Assembly (NCBI GenBank): GCA_002303765.1
Contig: DBCB01000347.1
Span: 1 to 19,518 of the forward strand
Source of the DNA: Planctomycetaceae bacterium UBA969
GTDB taxonomy: Bacteria > Planctomycetota > Planctomycetia > Gemmatales > Gemmataceae
Reading direction: 5' to 3'
DNA length: 19,518 nt
Shown here piece by piece: positions 1 through 8,009 of this stretch. The first letter of the stretch is position 1. Every line of letters starts with the position of its first letter. A program made the translations under genes and the position numbers. Under the pieces are notes generated by a model. The model made no database searches. It was not told the DNA's origin and was given only the letters and a program-made list of their open reading frames with translations.

Positions 1-1
1 T

Positions 2-439
2 TCTCAAAGTGTGTTAGTTCATGGAACATGCTTGACCGATTTTTCGGAAAAGAAAAGGAAGTTGGTATATTGCCCACGCACTCATTATTTTTTCAACTCT
101 TCGCCACATCCTATGCCTCAAATGTTGTCTGCGGGGTGGGAAATAGCCTTGGGTACGGATGGCCTTTCTTCAAATCCCGATCTTAATGTGCTAAGTGAGG
201 CACGATTTGTAAGAGCTAAATTTCCTCAATTACCCCCGGATCAAATTTTAAGAATGATTACGATTAATGGTGCTACCCTTTTGCGTGCGGATAGGAAAAA
301 TGGTAGTCTTACGCGTGGGAAATATGCAAACCTTTGTTACTTTCCCATCGACCTTAATGCGCCTGTTGAACCAGTGGAAAATCTTCTTTTGGGAAATCAA
401 AGTTGTTCACGGGTCATGATTCATGGTAAATGGATGTAA
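2..439 (+). CDS. Amidohydrolase-superfamily deaminase/chlorohydrolase-like protein, C-terminal part
   Basis: The reading frame is open from the left window edge to a TAA at 437-439, so only the last ~145 residues are visible. The GTG at 11 is an internal Val, not a start. The visible part starts with SQSVLVHGT; its His sits where the 'AHC' active-site His of the SAH/MTA/guanine-deaminase group lies. It continues with 'CPRTHYFF..SPHP', then 'IALGTDGLSSNPDLN' with the metal-binding Asp, and ends with the usual 'GSLTRGKYANL' small beta-domain segment. Known of the family: metal-dependent hydrolysis or deamination of cyclic C-N bonds in the cytosol. The substrate cannot be told from this fragment; aminodeoxyfutalosine deaminase-like and 8-oxoguanine deaminase-like enzymes share these motifs. 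The next gene lies 85 nt downstream on the same strand. Confidence 0.8.
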   Translation, partial: SQSVLVHGTCLTDFSEKKRKLVYCPRTHYFFNSSPHPMPQMLSAGWEIALGTDGLSSNPDLNVLSEARFVRAKFPQLPPDQILRMITINGATLLRADRKNGSLTRGKYANLCYFPIDLNAPVEPVENLLLGNQSCSRVMIHGKWM

Positions 440-524
440 GGTAATTCTTATTTTTTATTTACTTACGGATGGGATTTATATTGCTCGCCTTTATTGCAGT
501 TAAACATTTAGAGTTGGAGATTTA

Positions 525-2138
525 ATGCCATTAGGATATTTAACCCTGGTTTTGCACGCGCATCTCCCATTTGTTCGCCATCCAGAATTTGAAGACTTTT
601 TAGAAGAAGATTGGCTTTATGAAGCCATGGCTGAAACTTATATTCCATTGCTTGAAGTGTTTGATAACTTGGAAAGAGATGGGGTTCAATGGCGCCTGAC
701 CATGTCTATAACCCCGACTCTTGCAGCCATGCTGGAAGATCCGTTGCTTTCGCAACGTTTTGTTCGATATATCAATAATCTGATCGTGCTTTCAAAAAAG
801 GAAGTGGAGCGCACCCGCTGGGAGCCAGAGTTTTATAAACTTGCAAAAATGTACCTCTCGCAATTTGAGATGATTCTTGATCGGTTTGAAAATCGCCATA
901 AAGGGAATCTTCTTCATTCGTTCAAAAAGCATTTTGATTCAGGCAGTTTGGAATTGATTACATCTGCCGCTACTCATGGGTTCTTGCCTTTGCTGAGTTC
1001 AAATCCTGGTGCTGTTCGGGCTCAGATCGAAATTGGTGTGAAGGAATTTGAAAGGCACTTTGGAAGAAAGCCTAAAGGGATCTGGCTCCCAGAATGTGGT
1101 TATATTGAGGGCCTCGAAAAAATTCTTGAAGCGTGTGGCGTCTCGTATTTTTTCACTGACACTCACGGCGTTTTGTTTGCAGAGCCACGCCCCACTTATG
1201 GTATTTATGCGCCTATCCAATGTACTGGCTCATCTGTTTTTGCATTTGGAAGAGATACTGAACCTAGCAAACAAGTTTGGAGCGCATTAGAGGGGTATCC
1301 CGGAGATTACGCTTACAGAGAGTTTTATCACGATATCGGGTTCGATTTAGACTTTGAATATCTAAGGCCCCATTTGCATCAAATTGGTATCCGGACTATG
1401 ACCGGAATCAAATACTTTAGAATTACAGGGAGGTCGGGTGAAAAGAAGCCCTATCATCCAGAGCAAGCCACTGAAAAAGCAGCGGAACATGCAGGCAATT
1501 TTTTGTTCAATCGTGAAAAACAGGTTGAGTGGCTTAGCGGTGCTATGAAGGATCGCCCAGCTTTAATTGTTGCACCTTATGATGCTGAACTTTTTGGGCA
1601 TTGGTGGTTTGAAGGCCCGCAGTGGCTTGATTTTCTCTTCCGAAAAATGCATTTTGATCAACAAACAATTAAGTGTATCACCGTTCCAGAATATCTTGAA
1701 AAACATCCCAATATTCAGCATTGTCGACCGGTTATGTCCAGTTGGGGAAACAATGGTTATAGTGAAGTTTGGCTTGAAGCTTCAAATGACTGGATTTACA
1801 TGCATCTTCATGCTTGCGCTGATCGCATGGAAGAACTTGCGTCTAATAACCTTTCTCCAGATCCCATTAATTTGCGGGCTTTGAATCAAGCGTTGAGAGA
1901 ATTGCTTTTAGCGCAATCGAGTGATTGGGCTTTTATTATCAAGGCTGGCACTACGGTTGATTATGCTGTCAACCGTACAAGGATGCATATCTTAAATTTT
2001 CTTCATTTATATGAGCAGATAACTGAAAAAAAGATTGATGAATCTTGGCTTACTGAAGTGGAAGCCCGACACAATTTGTTTCCAAATATTGATTACCGTG
2101 TTTTCTCTTCCGTCAATTACCAATACGGCGGTAATTAA
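525..2138 (+). CDS. Glycoside hydrolase family 57, 1,4-alpha-glucan branching enzyme-like
   Basis: A 537-residue protein, close to the usual ~520-560 of bacterial GH57 branching enzymes. All five GH57 regions are visible: HAHLP (11-15); ATHGFLPLL (149-157); GIWLPECGY (185-193) with the presumed nucleophile Glu190; APYDAELFGHWWFEG (350-364) with the presumed acid/base Asp353; and SSWGNNGYSEVWL (405-417). The C-terminal part resembles the DUF1957 helical domain. Expected role: cytosolic transfer of alpha-1,4 chains to alpha-1,6 positions in glycogen; some GH57 members called branching enzymes mainly hydrolyse, so activity is inferred. ATG 525 has GGAGA at 516-520. No glgA or glgC is nearby. Its stop overlaps the stop of the opposite-strand TIGR03032 gene. 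Confidence 0.9.
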   Translation: MPLGYLTLVLHAHLPFVRHPEFEDFLEEDWLYEAMAETYIPLLEVFDNLERDGVQWRLTMSITPTLAAMLEDPLLSQRFVRYINNLIVLSKKEVERTRWEPEFYKLAKMYLSQFEMILDRFENRHKGNLLHSFKKHFDSGSLELITSAATHGFLPLLSSNPGAVRAQIEIGVKEFERHFGRKPKGIWLPECGYIEGLEKILEACGVSYFFTDTHGVLFAEPRPTYGIYAPIQCTGSSVFAFGRDTEPSKQVWSALEGYPGDYAYREFYHDIGFDLDFEYLRPHLHQIGIRTMTGIKYFRITGRSGEKKPYHPEQATEKAAEHAGNFLFNREKQVEWLSGAMKDRPALIVAPYDAELFGHWWFEGPQWLDFLFRKMHFDQQTIKCITVPEYLEKHPNIQHCRPVMSSWGNNGYSEVWLEASNDWIYMHLHACADRMEELASNNLSPDPINLRALNQALRELLLAQSSDWAFIIKAGTTVDYAVNRTRMHILNFLHLYEQITEKKIDESWLTEVEARHNLFPNIDYRVFSSVNYQYGGN

Positions 2139-3214
2139 ATCGATTGCCCTTCAGCCATGCTAACTAGTTGAGCAATTTCTGTGGTTTTGAAGCCAAGAAC
2201 CATAGGGCGGATTACATCTTTTAAAACTGCAACATCGTAGAGTTCAGTCACCATGCCATTAAGCCTAACCCATTCGATGACATTTCCGGTAGAAAGTTCT
2301 ATGACTTGCAATCCACACCAAGCTTCTGCATCTCGTTTGGCAAGTTCTGAATCTAATTGAAGGCCGCTGAAAGTTTTATCTTTGCGTGGTCCTGAGAGGC
2401 CGACAATTGCACAGTTTCCTGAAAATGCCATGCCGCGAAGATAACCTGGGCAGAAAGTGATTGGTTCAAAAACACCTTTTTTACGATCTATCTTTCCAAA
2501 ATACCCGGTGCCAGAGTTATGTACATAAAGTTCGCCCCGATAAACTCTGGGGGAATGTGGCATAGAAAGGCCCGAAACAATTGTTTCACCACTTGGAACT
2601 TCAAGCACACAACCGCCATCATGCCTTCGATTCCTCCATCCGTCCACTACATCCGATTTACTCACCACGGTAACATATTTGCACTTTCCATTTTCTAAAG
2701 CTAATCCATTAAGATGGCATCGGTCTTCTGGTGTGATCTTACTAAGGAATGAAGGTTTCCACAGAGGGGTAAAACTGTGTTGATTGCTGAAAGTAGCAAG
2801 GCATCCGAACATTGTGTTTACAAAAACAACACGTCCGGAATCTTCGACTACAATGTCGTGTACATCAAGATCGCCTGTTGTGTACCCAACCCGAGGTATG
2901 TAAAGTTTGTCATGATCGTTATGCATTTGGCCAGGCAGCAAAGCGTTTTCAAAGCGCCATACTTGATAGGTGGAACTAAGCCAAAAGCCATTATCAGTAG
3001 AACAAAGCCCCATACAGCGCTGTAAAGTTCGTTCGAATACAGAGATTTGCCCATCTTGTTTTCTTCCAAGAAGAAAAACTTTTCCTGCTTGATAGGTAGA
3101 GAATGCAAGGCTGATTTTTTCGAGGGCAAGCCAATTGCTGAAATTACGCGATGATGTTACTTCTAGCCAAGGTTCTTCATTATTCGTGATTTGATTGGTA
3201 GTTGCATTGCTCAT
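2135..3214 (-). CDS. TIGR03032 family protein (DUF4915-like), function unknown
   Basis: A protein of about 359 residues recognised by family motifs: RVGYTTGDLDVHDI, EDRCHLNGLA, a 'VTVVSKSDVVDGWR' block followed by RRHDGG, GLSMPHSPRVYRGELYVHNS, FCPGYLRGMAF and ELYDVAVL. The pattern of repeated short beta strands suggests a beta-propeller-like fold, which is inference; no catalytic residues can be named. No signal peptide is seen. I place the start at ATG 3214 because AGAGAT at 3222-3227 (minus strand) is well spaced from it; a TTG at 3217 is also in frame but too close to that site. Members are known mainly from planctomycetes, cyanobacteria and proteobacteria and have no defined role. It is divergent from the TPR-GT41 gene, sharing the intergenic region, and its stop overlaps that of the GH57 gene. 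Confidence 0.88.
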   Translation of the reverse strand: MSNATTNQITNNEEPWLEVTSSRNFSNWLALEKISLAFSTYQAGKVFLLGRKQDGQISVFERTLQRCMGLCSTDNGFWLSSTYQVWRFENALLPGQMHNDHDKLYIPRVGYTTGDLDVHDIVVEDSGRVVFVNTMFGCLATFSNQHSFTPLWKPSFLSKITPEDRCHLNGLALENGKCKYVTVVSKSDVVDGWRNRRHDGGCVLEVPSGETIVSGLSMPHSPRVYRGELYVHNSGTGYFGKIDRKKGVFEPITFCPGYLRGMAFSGNCAIVGLSGPRKDKTFSGLQLDSELAKRDAEAWCGLQVIELSTGNVIEWVRLNGMVTELYDVAVLKDVIRPMVLGFKTTEIAQLVSMAEGQSI

Positions 3215-3236
3215 CAAATTATCTCTTAAATTAAAG

Positions 3237-3257
3237 TAAGTTTAAAGCATAAACTTA
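3237..3257. promoter_or_regulatory. Perfect inverted repeat, candidate operator in divergent spacer
   Basis: TAAGTTTA (3237-3244) and TAAACTTA (3250-3257) are perfect 8-nt inverted arms around a 5-nt centre, between the divergent TIGR03032 and GT41 genes. The right arm touches the TATAAT at 3256-3261. The size and symmetry fit a dimeric regulator site. It could also be a chance product of AT-rich sequence or a weak transcript hairpin. Confidence 0.35.
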
Positions 3258-3261
3258 TAAT
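3256..3261 (+). promoter_or_regulatory. Candidate -10 box for the TPR-GT41 gene
   Basis: A perfect TATAAT lies 78 nt upstream of the ATG at 3340. I find no good -35 hexamer at 16-18 nt upstream; that stretch is occupied by the inverted repeat. If used, initiation may need an activator or another sigma factor, and the leader would be about 70 nt. Confidence 0.35.
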
Positions 3262-3339
3262 ATGTTAGTGTTGAATATACTCAGGAAAACTGAAAAATAC
3301 AAGGTAGTACATAGTATTGGTTAATTAGATTCCTTAACT

Positions 3340-5577
3340 ATGACAAATTTTATGGACCCCTATCAAGTTGAAAAATTCCGTAATGAGGCTTACGCAAGAT
3401 TCCAATCAGGGAATATTGATGAAGCCAGGGAAATTGTTTTCAAGATCCTTCATAAAATGCCTGAGCATGCTGATTCTTTGTATTTGTTGGGGGTAATTGC
3501 TCATGGTGAGAAAAAAATAAAAGAAGCCCTTGGGTGGATTATCAAGGCGGTGGACGCTTCACCTAAAAATGCGGTTTTCTGGAATTCCTTGGGTGAATTA
3601 TATCTGGATAATGAAAACCAAAAAGATGCAGAGTATAGTTTTCAGCAATCAATTATTTATGATGCAGGGTATGCCCGGGCTTTCAATAATCTTGGAAGGC
3701 TTAAAATGCTTCAGAAGGACAATGATTTAGCGCGTTCGTTTTTCGAAAAAGCCACACTAGCTAATCCAAACTATGCAATTGCATTTAATAACCTAGGCGT
3801 TGTTTTGCAGGGGTTAAGATTGCACGATGATGCAAAAGTTTCTTTTGGAAATGCACTGAATATTAGGCCCAATTACCCTGAAGCACATTTTAACATTGCC
3901 AATACCTTGTTTAATCTAAGTGATGTGGTTGGTGCAATTGAACATTATCAGAAAGCAATCAATACCAATCCTAATTACGCAAAAGCGTACTTTCAAATGG
4001 GAGTGGCGTTGCAGCAATTACGCAGAGATTTTGATGCCTTGGTATGTTTCCAAAACGCGGTAAAATTAAATCCCAATGATGCTGAGATGCTTACCAAACT
4101 TGGTGATCACCTACTCGTCAAGCAGGATTGGAAAGAAGCAATTACAGTATTGGAAAAAGCAGTTGAAATAGATCCAAATGCTATGGAAGGATTTACACGC
4201 CTATGCCACGCCAGGCAGTTGGTTTGCGACTGGAGTAGTTACCAAGATGATTTAGATTTATTGTGGAAGGATGCAGAAATAAAGATTGAAAAAGGTGAAT
4301 GCCCAGCAGTTGGGCCATTTCAATCCCTTACAGTTCCTTGGTCGTTGGATCGGTTGCAGATGATCGCTAGGATGCATAGTACTAAAACCAAAGTTGAAAT
4401 CGGGATTGAAAAGTTACATCAATTTGATGTCCGTAAGAATGATTCATCACCAAGATTACGAATTGGTTATTTGTCAGGGGATTTTTATAATCATCCGATC
4501 AGTCATCTTTTGCATGGTTTTTTTGGAAGACATGATCTGGAAAAGTTTGAAATTTTTGTTTATTCATTCAGCCAAAAAGATGACAGTGATTTTCGTAAAC
4601 GCATTGAATCTGAGAGTGAGCATTTTGTCAATGTTGCAGGAAAGAATGCCAAAGAAATAGGACAGCAGATTGCCTCTGATAATATTCATGTTTTGGTGGA
4701 CTTGATGGGTTACACAGGTTTTAACCGTGTCGCTTCATTTGCAATGAGGCCTGCCCCAATTCAGGTAAGTTTTTTAGGCATGCTTGGTACCATGGGGGCA
4801 GATTTCTTCGACTATATTATAACGGATTCATTTTTGACGCCGGAAAACTATCAGATTTTCTTTGATGAAAAATTTGTCGTTATGCCTCATTCCTATTTGA
4901 TAGCAGAACTTGAACCAGATGACTTATGTGAGAAGGTAGATAGGGAAAAGTATGGTTTGCCAGCCAGTGGTTTTGTTTTTTGTAGTTTCAATAATAGTTA
5001 CAAAATTGAACCATCAGGTTTTTCTATTTGGATGCGAATTTTAAAGCAGGTGCCCGGTAGTGTGCTATGGCTTGCAGGGCAATCAGGTGGTGCATTGCTT
5101 GAACAAAATCTTCGTAAAGAAGCTACTCGCTGCGGTGTAGATGATAGCAGATTAATTTTCGCAGGTTTTCTTCCAAGAAATGAACACTTGAAGCGGCATC
5201 AAGTTGCTGATTTGTTTCTGGACTCCTTTGTTTACAACGCTGCTGCTACATCAAGCTTAGCTTTGCAATTGGGTCTTCCTGTAATTACTTGTTCAGGTGA
5301 TACGTTTGCTTCTCGTGTTGGGGGTAGTTTGTTGAAGTCGGCTGGTTTGCCTGAATGTATCTCAAAAGCCCCAAGCGACTATGAAAGGCTTGCTGTAAAG
5401 CTTGCAAATGATCCAAACTTATTGCAATCTTATCGAGCTCTATTACTTGATAATCGTTCAAAGTCACCTTTATTTGATACAAGCCGTTTCGTTGGCAATC
5501 TTGAAAAGGCTTATAGTTTTATGTGGGAAAATTATAAAGCGGGTAATACCCCGAGGCCTTTTAAAGTTGAGGAATAA
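3340..5577 (+). CDS. TPR / SPINDLY-type O-GlcNAc transferase family protein (GT41)
   Basis: A 745-residue protein. Residues ~10-281 hold eight TPRs with exact 34-residue spacing (the repeat core recurs at 46, 80, 114, 148, 182, 216 and 250), a superhelix for binding protein substrates. Residues ~370-735 are the GT41 catalytic region: DFYNHPISHL with His385 (equivalent to human OGT His498), RPAPIQVSFLGMLGTMGADFFDYIITD (in the 470-496 region), MPHSYLIAE, FNNSYKIEP with Lys555 (human Lys842), and GDTFASRVGGSLL. The usual HTT..D sugar-nucleotide signature is replaced by AAT..L (635-640), so donor binding may differ. No signal peptide; cytosolic. Role: probable glycosylation of Ser/Thr on proteins, donor unknown. 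ATG 3340 has no clear ribosome-binding site; ATG 3352 is an in-frame alternative. It ends 5 nt from the convergent cytochrome gene. Confidence 0.9.
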   Translation: MTNFMDPYQVEKFRNEAYARFQSGNIDEAREIVFKILHKMPEHADSLYLLGVIAHGEKKIKEALGWIIKAVDASPKNAVFWNSLGELYLDNENQKDAEYSFQQSIIYDAGYARAFNNLGRLKMLQKDNDLARSFFEKATLANPNYAIAFNNLGVVLQGLRLHDDAKVSFGNALNIRPNYPEAHFNIANTLFNLSDVVGAIEHYQKAINTNPNYAKAYFQMGVALQQLRRDFDALVCFQNAVKLNPNDAEMLTKLGDHLLVKQDWKEAITVLEKAVEIDPNAMEGFTRLCHARQLVCDWSSYQDDLDLLWKDAEIKIEKGECPAVGPFQSLTVPWSLDRLQMIARMHSTKTKVEIGIEKLHQFDVRKNDSSPRLRIGYLSGDFYNHPISHLLHGFFGRHDLEKFEIFVYSFSQKDDSDFRKRIESESEHFVNVAGKNAKEIGQQIASDNIHVLVDLMGYTGFNRVASFAMRPAPIQVSFLGMLGTMGADFFDYIITDSFLTPENYQIFFDEKFVVMPHSYLIAELEPDDLCEKVDREKYGLPASGFVFCSFNNSYKIEPSGFSIWMRILKQVPGSVLWLAGQSGGALLEQNLRKEATRCGVDDSRLIFAGFLPRNEHLKRHQVADLFLDSFVYNAAATSSLALQLGLPVITCSGDTFASRVGGSLLKSAGLPECISKAPSDYERLAVKLANDPNLLQSYRALLLDNRSKSPLFDTSRFVGNLEKAYSFMWENYKAGNTPRPFKVEE

Positions 5578-5582
5578 ATTAA

Positions 5583-6923
5583 CTAAAGAGTCTTTAAGTA
5601 TTCTATAACTTGGGACCTTTCCTGCTCGGTAAGGTTGTCACCGAAAGTATGACCGATATTCAATCTTCCTGATGTGGAAGTGTCGTACCATTTTCGTTGT
5701 TCTGTGATCTCTTTTCCTTGAAGGTGATCACTATTGTTTTTAAATTCATAATTCCAGCCGAGTTCTTTCTTGTTGTAATTTGCAAATTTATTTTCAAAAT
5801 CACGGGTGAAAACTTTGGGTCTGGTCTTGGAATTTAGAAGAGTATAAACCGAAGGGACGGATCCGTTATGAAGATAAGGGGCAGTTGCCCAGATCCCATC
5901 TAAAGGCGGGGCTTGATATCCATCGGTTTCGCGAGCCTTGTAATCATCGGAAAACCAGCCTTCAATTTCTTTTGAGAACCACGAGGAATTGTAAAATCTG
6001 CCAAAGTCTTTGGTGATGCCAAAGAAGCGTTTAGTGTCTGTTCCAATAACTTTAAGTGGGATAATTTTATTAGGATATTTTGGTTTGTCGCCATAGGTTC
6101 CATGGCACTTTGAACAATTGCTTTCAAATAGTATCTTTCCTTGTGCAGCAAGAGAATGGTCGATCGCGAAAGGGTAAGCAGGCGGTTGAATCGAAAGCAT
6201 AAAAGCTTGGAGGTCTGCGAATTTTTTTTCATTGGTGTTAAAGTGATCTGGGCCATGAAGGGGGCTCATCATAAATTGCATTATGGAGCGAACAGATCTG
6301 GCATCCGCCCCACCAGTTGCGTACATAGATTTTTTCTTCTTCAATAGCCACCATGCCGGTGGATCTTCGTGCAGTTCGTCATTCAGGCCTAAATTGGCCC
6401 AAGATGTTTTTAGGGATAGATCCGGATTACGAAATCCGATAAGAAAAACAGAGACAGCGCCAGCTTCATTCGTACCACGCGAGTTCCCGAAGCGAAAATT
6501 AAGATGTTTTTTATTACCATCGGCTTTATTCATGTCTTCGAAAAAAGTCTGAAGATCGAGTGAGTTATTACCTAAGCCGGGATAAGGTTTTCCGTCGAGT
6601 ATTCCACCATGGCAAATCAAACAATCAAGAGCAATACCCTTTACTGTTCCGAAGGTAAGTGGGAAAGGGGCAATTTTAATCCCCATGGGTAGGTCGTCAT
6701 TTTGGTAGGGAGCTTGGTGCATGCCGTAACGGGATTCAAAAATTTGGAGTGCGATTTTAGGGCTGGGTCGAGATTCGAGATTCCATTGTTTATGAAGGTT
6801 ATTTAAAGCTTTTAAACTAAAAGAAGGGGCTGCAAAATCTTTACTTTGCAAATAAGCTTGCCCATTAAAAGCATCGCCTTGTTGAGAAGAAAGCAAGGTG
6901 GTAATCAAAAAGAGAAGGTTCAT
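5583..6923 (-). CDS. Di-heme c-type cytochrome, peroxidase/MauG/RoxA-like superfamily
   Basis: A 446-residue exported protein. A short hydrophobic leader (1-12, MNLLFLITTLLS) is a likely Sec signal, so it acts in the periplasm. Two covalent heme sites are present: CLICH (101-105) and CSKCH (270-274). Downstream, 'APPLDGIWATAPYLHNGSVPSVYTLL' (338-363) is the hallmark of di-heme cytochrome c peroxidase-like proteins, including RoxA-type rubber oxygenases. The length and the long spacing between hemes fit the RoxA-like/uncharacterised branch better than classic ~330-residue peroxidases. The electron partner and substrate are unknown. ATG 6923 is preceded by AAGG at 6931-6934 with 7-nt spacing. 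rsmH lies 63 nt upstream on the same strand, with no functional link apparent. The gene converges on the GT41 gene with a 5-nt gap. Confidence 0.85.
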   Translation of the reverse strand: MNLLFLITTLLSSQQGDAFNGQAYLQSKDFAAPSFSLKALNNLHKQWNLESRPSPKIALQIFESRYGMHQAPYQNDDLPMGIKIAPFPLTFGTVKGIALDCLICHGGILDGKPYPGLGNNSLDLQTFFEDMNKADGNKKHLNFRFGNSRGTNEAGAVSVFLIGFRNPDLSLKTSWANLGLNDELHEDPPAWWLLKKKKSMYATGGADARSVRSIMQFMMSPLHGPDHFNTNEKKFADLQAFMLSIQPPAYPFAIDHSLAAQGKILFESNCSKCHGTYGDKPKYPNKIIPLKVIGTDTKRFFGITKDFGRFYNSSWFSKEIEGWFSDDYKARETDGYQAPPLDGIWATAPYLHNGSVPSVYTLLNSKTRPKVFTRDFENKFANYNKKELGWNYEFKNNSDHLQGKEITEQRKWYDTSTSGRLNIGHTFGDNLTEQERSQVIEYLKTL

Positions 6924-6986
6924 TTTGTAGCCTTGAAAAATTAACTTATTACAACTTATTATTAGCGTTGATTTATCGTAACGAAA

Positions 6987-7916
6987 CTAATTACTTTTGC
7001 GACCCCAGCGTAATTTAGCAGAGCGAGATCTTGGATTCAGCATTTTTTCTTCATAAGACGGCCTGATTGGATCTTTGGAAATTTCAGAAAATACCCCTTG
7101 ATCGAGGAGGTTTGCCAAGCTTTTTTTTACAATTCGATCTTCTCCTGAATGAAAACTAATGAAAGCAACAATAGCATCTGGTTTTAAAATAAAAGGAAGA
7201 ATGCGGATAAGGGATTTTAAATTATCTAGTTCGCGGTTTACAAGAATTCTCAGAGCCTGAAAAACTTGGGCCAGCACATTAGCAGGCTTAACTTCTCCCC
7301 TTGCAAAAACCTGCTGGTTTGATTTCCTGAGGCTATATTTTCCTACAACATGCGAAAGATCGGTGGTGTTTCGAATCATTCCCGCCAAGTAATTGTCTTT
7401 AATATCTTGTGCAATAAGGTCAGCTTTTTCGACATCGCCAAACTCTGCTAGTTTTTCTGCCAAAGTTGCCACATCAATTTTCTCTAATATTTGGGCGAGT
7501 GTCTGGCCTTTAGATGTGTCCATTCGCATATCAAGTGGCCCTGGGCGAATGTAAGAGAAACCTCGTTCAGGGTCATCGATCTGAGGGCTGGAAACACCTA
7601 GGTCAGCTAGAAGTGCATCAACTTGAAAAACTTCTTTTTCCATGAGTAATCTGTCAAGTCCAGCAAAGTTGCCGTGTAAAAAATGAAACGAATCTGCATG
7701 GTCGCCAAGTTTTTCTTGCAATCTTTGAAGTGCAAGCGGATCTAAATCGACTCCAAAAATTTTTCCACCTGGGGCCACTAAGGGTAGTAATAGAGAGGTG
7801 TGCCCCCCTGCCCCAAGGGTGCAATCGACAATAATTTTGCCCGGACTTGGGCATAATATGTTAAGGATTTCATCTGCTAAAACAGGCAGATGGTCTCCTT
7901 CGGGAGTCGTTCGCAT
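6987..7916 (-). CDS. rsmH: 16S rRNA (cytosine(1402)-N(4))-methyltransferase RsmH
   Basis: A 309-residue protein, full length for the family. Motifs: HLPVLADEIL (9-18); SAM-binding DCTLGAGGHT (31-40) and FGVDLDP (54-60); DLGVSSPQIDDPERGFSY (105-122) with GPLDMRMD (126-133); FQALRILVNREL (219-230); ISFHSGEDRIVK (253-264, usually SFHSLEDR); and NPRSRSAKLR (294-303). It transfers a methyl group from SAM to N4 of C1402 in the 30S decoding centre. ATG 7916 follows an in-frame TAA by ten codons and has no Shine-Dalgarno match, so it may be read from a short or leaderless transcript. In most bacteria rsmH sits in the mraZ-rsmH-ftsL-ftsI cluster; here no division or murein gene is adjacent. Confidence 0.95.
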   Translation of the reverse strand: MRTTPEGDHLPVLADEILNILCPSPGKIIVDCTLGAGGHTSLLLPLVAPGGKIFGVDLDPLALQRLQEKLGDHADSFHFLHGNFAGLDRLLMEKEVFQVDALLADLGVSSPQIDDPERGFSYIRPGPLDMRMDTSKGQTLAQILEKIDVATLAEKLAEFGDVEKADLIAQDIKDNYLAGMIRNTTDLSHVVGKYSLRKSNQQVFARGEVKPANVLAQVFQALRILVNRELDNLKSLIRILPFILKPDAIVAFISFHSGEDRIVKKSLANLLDQGVFSEISKDPIRPSYEEKMLNPRSRSAKLRWGRKSN

Positions 7917-7935
7917 GTGATTGTTTTCAATAAGT

Positions 7936-7965
7936 GTTACAAATTAAGACGAAACCAAGTATTAT
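7936..7965 (+). promoter_or_regulatory. Candidate promoter for the HAD phosphatase gene
   Basis: GTTACA (7936-7941) and TATTAT (7960-7965) are separated by 18 nt on the plus strand, about 45 nt before the ATG at 8010. The match to sigma-70 consensus is moderate (4/6 and 5/6). It lies in the 93-nt divergent spacer shared with rsmH. Confidence 0.35.
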
Positions 7966-8009
7966 CTTAATGATTGTTAGGTGATTAAACACTTTTAAAG
8001 GGAATTGAA

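Noticed and set aside
5233..5259. GT41 gene as a pseudogene because of the altered signature
   Set aside because: The frame is intact over 745 codons, the TPR spacing is exact and other catalytic motifs are kept, so decay is not supported.
5585..5595. AAAGAGTCTTT near the GT41/cytochrome junction as a bidirectional terminator
   Set aside because: It is a palindrome with a single central base that cannot form a real hairpin, and no T run follows on either strand.
5900..6256. 118-codon minus-strand frame inside the cytochrome gene
   Set aside because: Same strand but a different frame from the di-heme cytochrome; it contains no CxxCH site or other motif.
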